Source: Akkermansia muciniphila (lineage in GTDB: Bacteria > Verrucomicrobiota > Verrucomicrobiia > Verrucomicrobiales > Akkermansiaceae). From it: DNA of 64,000 nt. The position numbers and the translations under genes were made by a program. This document shows, one piece after another, positions 33,071-40,940 of this stretch (the stretch's first letter is position 1; the number at the start of each line of letters is the position of its first letter). The stretch covers positions 1,550,001-1,614,000 of the forward strand of contig NZ_CP114598.1 in NCBI RefSeq assembly GCF_030848305.1, written 5' to 3'. The notes beneath the pieces are model-generated. The model was not told where the DNA came from, ran no database searches, and saw only the letters and a list, made by a program, of their open reading frames with translations.

Positions 33071-33919
33071 TTAGAATGGAATTTCGTCCTCTGGTTTCAT
33101 ACTCGATTTGATTTTATTAAAGATCGCTTCCTCAGCTTTTTTATCTAAGACTTCATTAGCCCATACATTGACATTTTCCTTTTTCATTCCACATACAACT
33201 AACCATAAGTACGCATTAGCTTGGGTGAAATAATAAATATATTCTCCTGCTTGCATTCGATTATTGGCTTCATTCTCCGAGATTCCGTCGTACTGGCCTA
33301 GTTCCACGTTTTTCAACGAAAAAGAATTATTTTTTTCTTTCTCTTGAGCAATAATTTCTTGAGCTTTCTGATTTAATATTTTTTCTATAATAGAAGAAGG
33401 GTCTATTTTTAAATTGCCATACGTCCTCATGAAACCAGTGTCAGCAAAAAAAGCACTTCTCCATAATAGAAGGGAATTTTCAGCAAGGGGATGTATCCAT
33501 ATATGTTTCTCTGCATTTGCATCATCCGGTAAAATAACTCGGGTAGCCCATTCATTCAGCGTCTCTCTAGCCCACTCTTCAACAGAATCGGAAAATTCCA
33601 TTTGCGAGGCTTTTTCCCACCTATCCCACTCTTCCTTACTCTCAGGAAAAATTGCACAATTCTTTTTGTCCCAAAAAGAAGAATTTATGATGCCGTTAGC
33701 ATGGTCTTTTATTATCTCGTTTATTTTAAAAAGGTTAGTGTCGGATATCTTGGTGCTGCTATAGAACCAGTTTTTGACTGTCCCTTCAGATAACCCTAAT
33801 TGTGCAGCAAGCCATTTCAAAGATAGCCCATTGTGTTTAAGATATTCCTTGATTGTCGATTTTTCAGGCTCTTGAGGATCTCTAGAGGCAGGCACTATCA
33901 AGTTTTCATCACTCTTCAT
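33071..33919 (-). CDS. Phage repressor 2-like protein with extended C-terminal domain
   Basis: I use the second ATG (33917-33919, MKSDENLIVP) because the promoter -10 box overlaps the first. The product is 282 residues. The N-terminal helix-turn-helix (IKEYLKHNGLSLKWLAAQLGLSEGTVKNWF) is related to the other two regulators here. The C-terminal 200 residues are Trp- and Asn-rich with no known motif; they include a WARETLNEWATRVI helix and an EYIYYFTQANAYLWLVV stretch. It may sense a signal or dimerise. It is divergent to the excisionase-like gene. Confidence 0.7.
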   Translation of the reverse strand: MKSDENLIVPASRDPQEPEKSTIKEYLKHNGLSLKWLAAQLGLSEGTVKNWFYSSTKISDTNLFKINEIIKDHANGIINSSFWDKKNCAIFPESKEEWDRWEKASQMEFSDSVEEWARETLNEWATRVILPDDANAEKHIWIHPLAENSLLLWRSAFFADTGFMRTYGNLKIDPSSIIEKILNQKAQEIIAQEKEKNNSFSLKNVELGQYDGISENEANNRMQAGEYIYYFTQANAYLWLVVCGMKKENVNVWANEVLDKKAEEAIFNKIKSSMKPEDEIPF

Positions 33920-33926
33920 GAATGCC

Positions 33927-33956
33927 ATTTTATATGCAGAATACCCTAAATGTCAA
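33927..33956 (-). promoter_or_regulatory. Promoter of repressor 2 (leaderless)
   Basis: On the minus strand TTGACA (33956-33951), 18 bases, then TAAAAT (33932-33927), 7 bases before the ATG at 33919. TATAAA two bases upstream is an alternative -10. Confidence 0.65.
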
Positions 33957-34030
33957 CTATTATTATCTATTATAGAATCTTTTCTATCTTTCTTATTGCA
34001 TGTATTGGTAAATATGTTATTACTGTGTAC

Positions 34031-34255
34031 ATGGAGCAGGTTTTAGGAAAAGCAAGACTACTAAATCAGCGCGAACTGGCAGCCTCCCTCCGGGTCAGTA
34101 AGCATACTGTAATAGCTTGGGCAAAAGAAGGTTGTCCGTGTGTTTACTATGGAATCAAATGCTCTCCTGGGCGTGGTTCCCGTCCCCGTTACGACCTTGA
34201 AAAAGTGAAAGCGTGGCTGGAAGAACGGAGCAAGAAAAGAACTTCCGTGGATTGA
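34031..34255 (+). CDS. Excisionase-like small DNA-binding protein
   Basis: From ATG 34031 the product is 74 residues with a winged helix-turn-helix: LLNQRELAASLRVSKHTVIAWAKEGCPCVYYG, then GSRPRYDLEKVKAWLEERSKK. This is the HTH_17 pattern of excisionases and Cox/Nu1-type proteins. It stands between repressor 2 and antirepressor 2, so it may be a Cro/Cox-like lytic regulator. Confidence 0.65.
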   Translation: MEQVLGKARLLNQRELAASLRVSKHTVIAWAKEGCPCVYYGIKCSPGRGSRPRYDLEKVKAWLEERSKKRTSVD

Positions 34256-34270
34256 GCAAGCCACCCGTCC

Positions 34271-34361
34271 GACATGCGGCCCATGTCGAAAACAACGAAG
34301 GCCACCTGCGCCAACAGATGACCTTCAATAACGGGCATAAGCCCAACTAATAAACAAGACA
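34271..34361 (+). promoter_or_regulatory. Structured leader of antirepressor gene 2
   Basis: The second copy of the leader before the other antirepressor has GACATG-N5-CATGTC (34271-34287), CACCTG-N6-CAGATG (34303-34320) within GAAGG/CCTTC outer pairs, and GGGC-ATAA-GCCC (34333-34344), then AACTAATAAA before the ATG at 34362. Loops differ from the first copy while the stems are kept. Confidence 0.55.
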
Positions 34362-35240
34362 ATGAGTACTATACAATGTACGAAAGCGCAAGCTGATTGC
34401 GCCAACATGACGGGGAACGGCATTAAGCTGTTCCAGAACTCTGAATTGAACTGCAATATTCGGACGGTCATTATCGGTGAAGAGCTCTGGTTTGTTGTCA
34501 AAGATGTTTGCAACTACTTCGGCGAAACTAACCGGAATCGGGCAATGCAGAATATCGACGAGGAAGACAAGGGGGGTACGCAAATGAATACCCCTGGTGG
34601 AATTCAAACAGTAGCAATCGTTAATGAATCGGGTTTGTATTCTTTACTCTTCGCTATGTAACCGGAAAAAGCTCGTGGAGTCTCTGATGAGTACATAGTG
34701 GAACGGCAGACAAAACTCAAAAGCTTTAAACGCTGGGTCACACATGAAGTCCTTCCCTCCATCCGGAAGCACGGCCTGTACGCCACCGGGGAGAAGCTGG
34801 AAGAAATGCTTGCCGACCCGGATACCATGATTCTGACGCTTCAGGCATTGAAAGCTGAACGGGAGAAGAGAAAAGCTCTTGAAGCAAAAGCTGCGGAAGA
34901 TGCTCCCTATGCATATTTCGGACGATGCGTGGAAGTTTCCGAGGGCTGCATCCTGATTGGAGAATTTGCCAAGATTCTCGCTCAGAATGGAATGGAGACA
35001 GGACAAAACCGTTTGTTTGAGTATCTACGCAATGAAGGCATTATGGGGAGGTACGGCAATCGTCACAATGTTCCAGCCCAAGAGTATATTGAAGCTGGGT
35101 ATTTCCGTCTCACTTACCGGGTTATTCAGCGTTCCGACGGTTCACAGCAGTCCAAACCGACACCGTATTTGACACCCCGCGGTCAAATATGGTTGATGAA
35201 GCGTTTGGGATTAACCCTTGAGAATATACCTGCTGCCTAA
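34362..35240 (+). pseudogene. Second Bro-N/KilAC antirepressor with in-frame TAA
   Basis: The first 99 codons (34362-34658) give the duplicated start region and most of a BRO-N domain, ending LYSLLFAM. A TAA follows at 34659-34661, and the same frame continues with PEKARGVSDEYIVERQTKLKSFKRWVTHEVLPSIRKHG, exactly what should follow in BRO-N. It then runs through a KilAC domain to a stop at 35240. A CAA-to-TAA change is the simplest cause. The fragment from 34698 could still start on its own. Programmed readthrough is possible but has no support. Confidence 0.85.
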
Positions 35241-35291
35241 GATTTTACATCTGGTGCGTGTATTCGAATTTGGATCAACCAGCAAAAATTT

Positions 35292-35315
35292 CCCCGTTTC
35301 CTTTTGGAAACGGGG
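35292..35315. terminator. Terminator hairpin between antirepressor 2 and repressor 3
   Basis: A perfect 10-bp stem (35292-35301 with 35306-35315) with a TTTT loop. The A/T-rich side (AAAAATTT) is to its left, favouring function for the leftward repressor 3 transcript. Confidence 0.65.
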
Positions 35316-35399
35316 ACTTGACCTGAGTTCTGCTACCTCAATCTAAATCCAAGTTATGAAGACAACAACCCTACATCACCACAGAATCCTCAATGAGGA

Positions 35400-35789
35400 T
35401 TATTCCCCCGCGTCTTCCAGCGCAGCACTACGGATGAACTCCTCAATAGTTTGCCCGCTGATTTGTGCGGCCTTGGAAATGAGTTTTAAATCATCTTCCG
35501 AAAGAGGAACCGCTACCGCTGCAACACCATTCAATATAGGGACAGAGGATGCTGTCCTGGCCGCTTCTTCTCCTTGCCTATTCATTTCTTTCCGGATTAG
35601 CTCAAGGTCTATAATTTCATCTTCCATTAGGTTTTTAATGAGAGCTAATTTTGCAGGCGGAATCCCCCGATCTGTAGAAAGCCATGAGTTAACAGCCGAT
35701 CGTTTGACGAAGCATTGTTCCGCGAGCCAGTCGCGATCTTTCTCAATGGATTTCAACCATTTTTTTATCTCTTCTTTAGTCGGCGTCAT
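35400..35789 (-). CDS. Phage repressor 3 (helix-turn-helix)
   Basis: The 129-residue product reads IKKWLKSIEKDRDWLAEQCFVKRSAVNSWLSTDRGIPPAKLALI at its start, close to repressor 1. The C-terminal part (PLSEDDLKLISKAAQISGQTIEEFIRSAA) resembles the end of repressor 1 and looks like a ribbon-helix-helix-type segment. TTGACA sits 28 bases upstream of its ATG, the same distance as for repressor 1, so its message is probably leaderless. Confidence 0.75.
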   Translation of the reverse strand: MTPTKEEIKKWLKSIEKDRDWLAEQCFVKRSAVNSWLSTDRGIPPAKLALIKNLMEDEIIDLELIRKEMNRQGEEAARTASSVPILNGVAAVAVPLSEDDLKLISKAAQISGQTIEEFIRSAALEDAGE

Positions 35790-35794
35790 GCATT

Positions 35795-35823
35795 GATTGT
35801 GTGATATTTTTCAAACTTGTCAA
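35795..35823 (-). promoter_or_regulatory. Promoter of repressor 3 (leaderless)
   Basis: On the minus strand TTGACA (35823-35818), 17 bases, then a weak ACAATC (35800-35795), 5 bases before the ATG at 35789. Confidence 0.55.
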
Positions 35824-35924
35824 CATTGAAAACGGAATCTTGATTGCAAATATTTCACATTTTGCTTGTGTGAGTGTGAAAAAAATCATATTTTTTGGAC
35901 ATCAACAGCACGCAAGACGCGAAT

Positions 35925-36110
35925 ATGATCATCAACCTGAAAAAAGAAACGCAAGAAGTGCGGGAGTGGTTCCGGGAGGCGCAGGCCGCTACAGGCTTGA
36001 GCGGCCGGGCTCTCGTTATCGGCGCCATCATGGATTTCCGCCAGAAGGCAAAAGACCGTAGTCCACAGCCTCGGAAGAAGAACGTTGAACCCAAAAAAAA
36101 CTCAGCCTAA
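35925..36110 (+). CDS. Small early phage protein
   Basis: From the ATG at 35925 the product is 61 residues (MIINLKKETQEVREWFREAQAATG), charged, with a basic Lys/Pro-rich end. A TTG start 30 bases earlier is possible. It is the first rightward gene after repressor 3, a position typical of early regulators. No family is recognised. Confidence 0.5.
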   Translation: MIINLKKETQEVREWFREAQAATGLSGRALVIGAIMDFRQKAKDRSPQPRKKNVEPKKNSA

Positions 36111-36177
36111 TGGAAGAAGCCCTGATTGACGAATTTATCCGGCTCGGCTGGCACGAACTTTAATCTGCACTGTGACA

Positions 36178-36615
36178 ATGAATTCACATGAAATGTTCCA
36201 CCGGACAATCAGTCACGGCCCATATGCCGGGATGGTGGAAACAATTACAAATAAAAATTGTAAATTCGCGGTCCGGTGCTGTTGGTGCAGTTACCCCTCC
36301 GAAAGGGGTAACACTTACTACTCCGTTGTTACGGACAGTCATGGAGCATTGCATAGCCTTGATTTCCTGTGCGCTTCCTGTGCCCGTGAACACATCAATG
36401 GTATTCCGGACAGGGCAGGGAAGAGCCCCTATCAGTCCCTTGATCCCCGGAAGGAACTTCGCCTCCTGCAAGCCCGCAAGAATAGAGCCCGGGCACGCCG
36501 GCACCAGACCGTGGCGTATCTGCTCTTTTGGCTGGTAATCGCTTTTGCCTGCGTGGCTGTGGCGGCCTTCATCGTCTGCGCCTCTTACACAATAACAAAA
36601 ATCGTCTTAGGATAA
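36178..36615 (+). CDS. Small protein with Cys motifs and membrane helix
   Basis: The 145-residue product has CCWCSYP and CASCARE (about residues 34-70), a possible zinc ribbon, and a C-terminal membrane helix (AYLLFWLVIAFACVAVAAFIVC). It overlaps the next start by 1 base. Function unknown; it belongs to the early region. Confidence 0.55.
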   Translation: MNSHEMFHRTISHGPYAGMVETITNKNCKFAVRCCWCSYPSERGNTYYSVVTDSHGALHSLDFLCASCAREHINGIPDRAGKSPYQSLDPRKELRLLQARKNRARARRHQTVAYLLFWLVIAFACVAVAAFIVCASYTITKIVLG

Positions 36616-36968
36616 TGGACGCCAATGATCAACGTTTGATAGAAGGGTTGTTTGCCCGCATTGACCGCCTGGTTGCGATCATGGAAGGGAAATACTGCCC
36701 TGAAACAAGCGGTGAAACCTGGCTGCGTGCGGAAGAGCTTCTCAAACTGCCCCAGTTCCGGCATCGCAAGGGCCGCGTATGGCTCTATGAACTGGCGAAG
36801 ACATCACCGGATATCATGAAAAAGGACTGTCTGCCGCATCAAAAGCGGGGCGCCACCCTCTGGTGCGTGGAACGTATTTCCAAGGCCATGAAAGAGAATA
36901 CCGCAAAAATCCTTTCTTTTGACGGTTTATCAAAACCGTCCCGCCCTCACGGCATGAGGAAACAATAA
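36615..36968 (+). CDS. Early phage protein, possible DNA-binding
   Basis: From ATG 36615 (TAATG overlap with the previous stop) the product is 117 residues. WLRAEELLKLPQFRHRKGRVWLYELAKTSPDI looks like an excisionase-type or winged-helix region. The C-terminus is basic. Function unknown. Confidence 0.55.
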   Translation: MDANDQRLIEGLFARIDRLVAIMEGKYCPETSGETWLRAEELLKLPQFRHRKGRVWLYELAKTSPDIMKKDCLPHQKRGATLWCVERISKAMKENTAKILSFDGLSKPSRPHGMRKQ

Positions 36969-36989
36969 CCATTAAAAATACATAATACA

Positions 36990-37250
36990 ATGATTACAAG
37001 CAATATTGATACTGCATCTAAACCTGTTCAGGCAAAGCCTTTTGATACAGGCGACAGGGTAATGTTAAATTCCCAGTTAATTATCACCATGCCTAACCGT
37101 GGAAGGACTTATCGTTTTTCTCCGGAAGATGAATTTGTCGTGGTGCGGCGCAAGGACGAGAGCAATTTCTACGTCGCCTTTATCAAGGCTCCCTGGCTGG
37201 GCGTCTTTGAATTGAATGACGAAGGCTTCTCCTTGTGCGACGAAGACTAA
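36990..37250 (+). CDS. Small early phage protein
   Basis: The 86-residue product (MITSNIDTASKPVQAKPFDTGDRVML) looks like a small beta-barrel type protein; the segment FDTGDRVMLNSQLIITM and later strands recall a KOW/SH3-like fold. No function can be assigned. Confidence 0.5.
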   Translation: MITSNIDTASKPVQAKPFDTGDRVMLNSQLIITMPNRGRTYRFSPEDEFVVVRRKDESNFYVAFIKAPWLGVFELNDEGFSLCDED

Positions 37251-37330
37251 CGACTTCTTCACGCCTCTGTCCGGGGCGCGTCGATTGAACCTGATTAAAT
37301 AATAATAGTTAATTGATAATAAATAAGATT

Positions 37331-38020
37331 ATGATCGCTATGAATACAACTGCAGCATTACTGGTAAACGAAGAACCCCTCTCCCGTTGCAGCGGGAAAG
37401 GGGCGGATGTTGTGAATAATGGCAAGACGGCTAATCCTATCATTGCTCACAAGCCAGTAAGTACGACAGACGGGAAGCCCTGTCAACCGGCAAAGGCTGC
37501 CAGAACGGCCAAGAAGCCCGCCGCCCCCAGGAAGAAGCGGTACGATGAAGAGGATTTGATAGCCTTCGGAGAGAATGCCATCATGCTCCGGGGCGCGGCC
37601 GAAGCCATTCTGGATATGTTTCACCTGTTGGTCTTTTTTGATGACGACCAGGAAGAGGTTGTCAATGGCGTGAAGGGAGCCTTCGATGAGGCCGCCATTC
37701 TTCTGCAAAATGCGGCGAATGCGTTTGAAGAGAAGATTCCTTTCAAGGTTTTGGACAAGAGGCGGAAGACTTTTTTTGCCCTGACGGAAATAGATGAAAA
37801 AGACAGCGATGTTCTTGCCGCGATTACTGCTATCAATTCCGGTTTTATCCAGTGGGATGAAGGAAGTGTTTGCGTGAAGGCGACACGTTGCGAAATGGCA
37901 ACTCTTCTGCTTAACCGCGCATTGGAAAGCGCCAAGAAGTCCTTCTACCTTGCCGAAGACTCAACATCAAACCCCGCCCTTGCCGCAACGCTTGCTTCCA
38001 TGAAAGGAGGGCACAGGTGA
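37331..38020 (+). CDS. Early phage protein of unknown function
   Basis: The 229-residue product has a basic Lys/Pro/Ala-rich N-terminal region (KAARTAKKPAAPRKKRYDEE) and a helical rest. It overlaps the following gene by 4 bases, as do the next genes, forming one replication-region operon. No family is recognised. Confidence 0.5.
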   Translation: MIAMNTTAALLVNEEPLSRCSGKGADVVNNGKTANPIIAHKPVSTTDGKPCQPAKAARTAKKPAAPRKKRYDEEDLIAFGENAIMLRGAAEAILDMFHLLVFFDDDQEEVVNGVKGAFDEAAILLQNAANAFEEKIPFKVLDKRRKTFFALTEIDEKDSDVLAAITAINSGFIQWDEGSVCVKATRCEMATLLLNRALESAKKSFYLAEDSTSNPALAATLASMKGGHR

Positions 38021-38256
38021 TGAAGGTTGTTACCCTGAAGATTCCCATCTCACAATCTATTTATGATACCGCCAAATTTGCGGTGGAAGAAGGGGTGGCG
38101 AGAAGCGAAGAAGAGTTCCTGGCCTGCATTGCGCTCAAAGGAATTTTCTCTGATCTTTTTGAAGACGTGCAACCGCACCTGGACGACTATTTGGACGAGA
38201 TGGTTAACAACGTCTATCCCGAGGAACTTGCCGGGGAAGAAAGGAGGACTGTATGA
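38017..38256 (+). CDS. Small early phage protein
   Basis: The 79-residue acidic helical product (MMKVVTLKIPISQSIYDTAKF) begins within the previous stop and ends 4 bases inside the next gene. Its start resembles a ribbon-helix-helix strand, but no clear motif follows. Confidence 0.5.
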   Translation: MMKVVTLKIPISQSIYDTAKFAVEEGVARSEEEFLACIALKGIFSDLFEDVQPHLDDYLDEMVNNVYPEELAGEERRTV

Positions 38257-38495
38257 CTTCTGAAGAGGGAACAGACGTTCTTCTGAAGGTTTACGAAAGT
38301 CTTTTCTTACAAGAAAGCAATCTGGTTAAGCTTCTAGAAAATCATTCGGGAGGCCTTATTGAACGAGACCGGATAACGTCCATCATGCGGAGAATGAAAC
38401 GTTTACGTGCTGATACTTACGGTTTGGTTACGCAAAGGTGGCTTAATGCAAAACTTCATGGAAAGGAGGGGGGCGATGAAGCACCTTTATATTGA
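38253..38495 (+). CDS. Small early phage protein
   Basis: The 80-residue helical product lies in the overlapping early operon. Nothing is recognised beyond a basic middle segment (IMRRMKRLRAD). Confidence 0.45.
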   Translation: MTSEEGTDVLLKVYESLFLQESNLVKLLENHSGGLIERDRITSIMRRMKRLRADTYGLVTQRWLNAKLHGKEGGDEAPLY

Positions 38496-38790
38496 CCAAT
38501 CAGGCCGCGGCATCCGTGCTGGAGTTGAAAATGAGGCAGTTTGCTTTCCTATGGAAACACCAGAACAGGAAGAACGCCGCTGCATTCAGGAGCTTTGCCG
38601 CATTAAGGGGGAATTGGGGCGTACAGGCCGCTACGGCGTGTATTTTGACCTTACAGGTCCGGAAATAGAGTTTTGGGTAGAGAAGTTCGGCAAGCCGGGC
38701 TTTCTGATCTACATCAAACACCAGGACGCCGGCACGGTGCTGGATTATGTCCGCAAGAGGTGTGATGAACTACGTTTGATTGAACCATAG
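38476..38790 (+). CDS. Small early phage protein
   Basis: The 104-residue product (MKHLYIDQSGRGIRAGVENE) starts at ATG 38476, 6 bases after a strong GGAGGGG-type ribosome site; an earlier ATG at 38407 lacks one. It overlaps the previous gene by 20 bases. Function unknown. Confidence 0.5.
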   Translation: MKHLYIDQSGRGIRAGVENEAVCFPMETPEQEERRCIQELCRIKGELGRTGRYGVYFDLTGPEIEFWVEKFGKPGFLIYIKHQDAGTVLDYVRKRCDELRLIEP

Positions 38791-38793
38791 AAC

Positions 38794-39684
38794 ATGCCTA
38801 ATAGAATCATCAGGGAAGGGTTTCTGACATCCGACAAGGTCGATAAGCTGAGTTGGGTGGAAGAGTGCTTCTATCATCGTCTTTTACTTGCTGCAGATGA
38901 CTATGGACGGTATCACGCCGACCCTCCTCTACTGATCGGAAAGATAATGCCTCGCAAAATAGGCAATGTCAGTAACCAGGACATAGAAAAGTGGCTCACC
39001 GCTTGTGTGACCGCGGGTCTTGTAAGGGTGTACGGTGTCGAAGGGAAGCGTTATCTGGAGGTCTTGCAGTTCGACCAAAGGACCAGGGCGAAGAAGAGTA
39101 AGTTTCCTGCTCCTGATGAAGAAAAAACTGACGCTTGTCAGTCAGATGACGGCCATGTGTCAGACACATGTCAGTCACGTGACCGCCATCCGCTCGCCTA
39201 TACGGAGACGGAGTCGAATACGAAGACGTATACGAAATCGGAGACGGAGACGAAGGAAGCTGCGCCTGACGGCTTGCTTGATTTTCCCCCACCCTCTCGA
39301 CCTTCTCCCATGGTTCCATTGCCGGAATCCGTCGAGGAAGTGGAGGCACACATGCGTCAATGCTTTGTCCATCCCCTGGATCCGGATGCGTTGAGAAGTT
39401 CCGCAGAGAGGTTTTACGATCACTACGTGGAACAAGGCAACTTCATCCGAAACTGGAAGTCCAAAGCCACAATTTGGACGAAGGACGATGCTTTGAGGGA
39501 GCAAAGGCAGAAGCTTGTCAACCAACCACCCGGAGGAGAAAGCGACCCCTTCGATCCAAGATTTAGAAAAACATTTAACCTTCAAAAAGAAAAACCATCA
39601 TGCATTTTACAGAAACACAACTCAACGCCGAAAAGACCGTTCTTGACAACTGCATTGACGGAGCCGACAAGGTGGCCGCCCTGA
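38794..39684 (+). CDS. Phage replisome organiser-like protein
   Basis: The 296-residue product has an N-terminal domain typical of phage replication initiators with a winged-helix fold (SDKVDKLSWVEECFYHRLLLAADDYGRYHADPPLLIGKIMP). A Ser/Thr/Glu-rich linker and a helical helicase-interacting part follow (FYDHYVEQGNFIRNWKSKATIWTK). It should bring the DnaB helicase to the phage origin. It overlaps the helicase gene by 85 bases, more than usual; the last 28 residues may be spurious. Confidence 0.65.
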   Translation: MPNRIIREGFLTSDKVDKLSWVEECFYHRLLLAADDYGRYHADPPLLIGKIMPRKIGNVSNQDIEKWLTACVTAGLVRVYGVEGKRYLEVLQFDQRTRAKKSKFPAPDEEKTDACQSDDGHVSDTCQSRDRHPLAYTETESNTKTYTKSETETKEAAPDGLLDFPPPSRPSPMVPLPESVEEVEAHMRQCFVHPLDPDALRSSAERFYDHYVEQGNFIRNWKSKATIWTKDDALREQRQKLVNQPPGGESDPFDPRFRKTFNLQKEKPSCILQKHNSTPKRPFLTTALTEPTRWPP

Positions 39685-40913
39685 TCGAACAGGGCTTCAC
39701 GAAGGCTTATTTTGTCCTTCTGGCCCATCAGAAGGTCTGGAGCGCCTTTGAGACTCTGGCCAAGACTCCAGAAAAGGTCAATATCACCGACCTGATCCAG
39801 CACCTGGAAGCCGCCGGCGAGCTTGAATCCGTAGGAGGTCACGCCGGGCTTGTCGAGCTTTCAACCAGCTTTGCCTACCATTTCCAGTTCGAGCCCTCCG
39901 TGAAGATTCTGGTGGAAGCCAAGAAGAAGCGGGATGTGGAATCCCTGTTCATTTCCGGGCTGGAAAATCTTCAAAACCCAACCCTGACCAAAGACGAAGT
40001 GCTGGCGGAAGCCGAAAAGGTGATGTCCTCCTTGCGGGAAAGTTACGGAGTGGCCCAAGTGGCGCGCATGGCTGATGGCACACAGAAGGTGGTGGAAGGG
40101 TTGGAGTTTCGCATCAAGAATCCAGGACAGACCAAGGGGCTTCCTACCGGCTACCCCTCCCTGGACAGGATGCTGGACGGCTTACAGAACACGGCTATGG
40201 TGGTCATCGGAGCTCGGCCGGCCGTGGGGAAGACTTCCTTCATGACCAACATTCTGTACAATCTGGCCGCCGAAGGGGTGCCAGTAGGCATGTTCTCTCT
40301 GGAAATGTCCAAGGAGCAGTTGCTTGAACGCACGCTTTTTGGCATGTCCAAAATCAATGCGGCCAATCTGCGCCGAGGCATCAAGCTGACCAAGTGGCAG
40401 CGGGATGCTTTCACCAACGCGGTTCGCAAGGTAAGGAGCCTGCCTTTCTTCGTGGACGACCGGGGCGCCTTGAGGATTGACCAGATCCAGGCGACCGCCC
40501 GGCGCATGGTTGCGGACCACGGCGTGAGGTGCATCGGCGTGGATTACCTGCAGCTTGCCAATCCCACCGGACGCCAGTCTTCCCGGGAACGGGAGGTGTC
40601 GGAGATTTCCGCCGGCCTCAAGGCTCTGGCCAAGGAACTGAATATTCCGGTGATCGTGCTTGCCCAGTTGAACCGGGAAGCGGAGAAACGCGCCGGGAAG
40701 GAAGCCGGGGTTCCCCGTGTATCCGATTTGAGGGATTCAGGGTCTATCGAACAGGACGCTGATCAGATATTGTTGCTCTACAGACCGTACGTTATGGACA
40801 AAAATGCAGATCCGGCAGAGGCGAAAATCATCGTCGGCAAGAACCGTTTCGGGGAGATTGGTTACATTGACCTGAAATGGGACGCTGCCGCCACGACTTA
40901 CAGAGAGGTTTAA
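39600..40913 (+). CDS. dnaB: Replicative DNA helicase, DnaB family
   Basis: The 437-residue protein has a DnaB N-terminal domain (TQLNAEKTVLDNCIDGADKVAALIEQGF) and a RecA-like motor domain with Walker A (VIGARPAVGKTSFMTN). It also has the Walker B-type ending CIGVDYLQLAN and the VLAQLNREAEKR motif. It unwinds phage DNA during replication. Length is slightly below the 450-470 of bacterial DnaB. The symbol is for the family, not the host copy. Confidence 0.92.
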   Translation: MHFTETQLNAEKTVLDNCIDGADKVAALIEQGFTKAYFVLLAHQKVWSAFETLAKTPEKVNITDLIQHLEAAGELESVGGHAGLVELSTSFAYHFQFEPSVKILVEAKKKRDVESLFISGLENLQNPTLTKDEVLAEAEKVMSSLRESYGVAQVARMADGTQKVVEGLEFRIKNPGQTKGLPTGYPSLDRMLDGLQNTAMVVIGARPAVGKTSFMTNILYNLAAEGVPVGMFSLEMSKEQLLERTLFGMSKINAANLRRGIKLTKWQRDAFTNAVRKVRSLPFFVDDRGALRIDQIQATARRMVADHGVRCIGVDYLQLANPTGRQSSREREVSEISAGLKALAKELNIPVIVLAQLNREAEKRAGKEAGVPRVSDLRDSGSIEQDADQILLLYRPYVMDKNADPAEAKIIVGKNRFGEIGYIDLKWDAAATTYREV

Positions 40914-40940
40914 AACATGATATCACTATTTAAGGTAGTG

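Noticed and set aside
34659-34661. Programmed stop readthrough in the antirepressor
   Set aside because: No context element seen; a point mutation is simpler.
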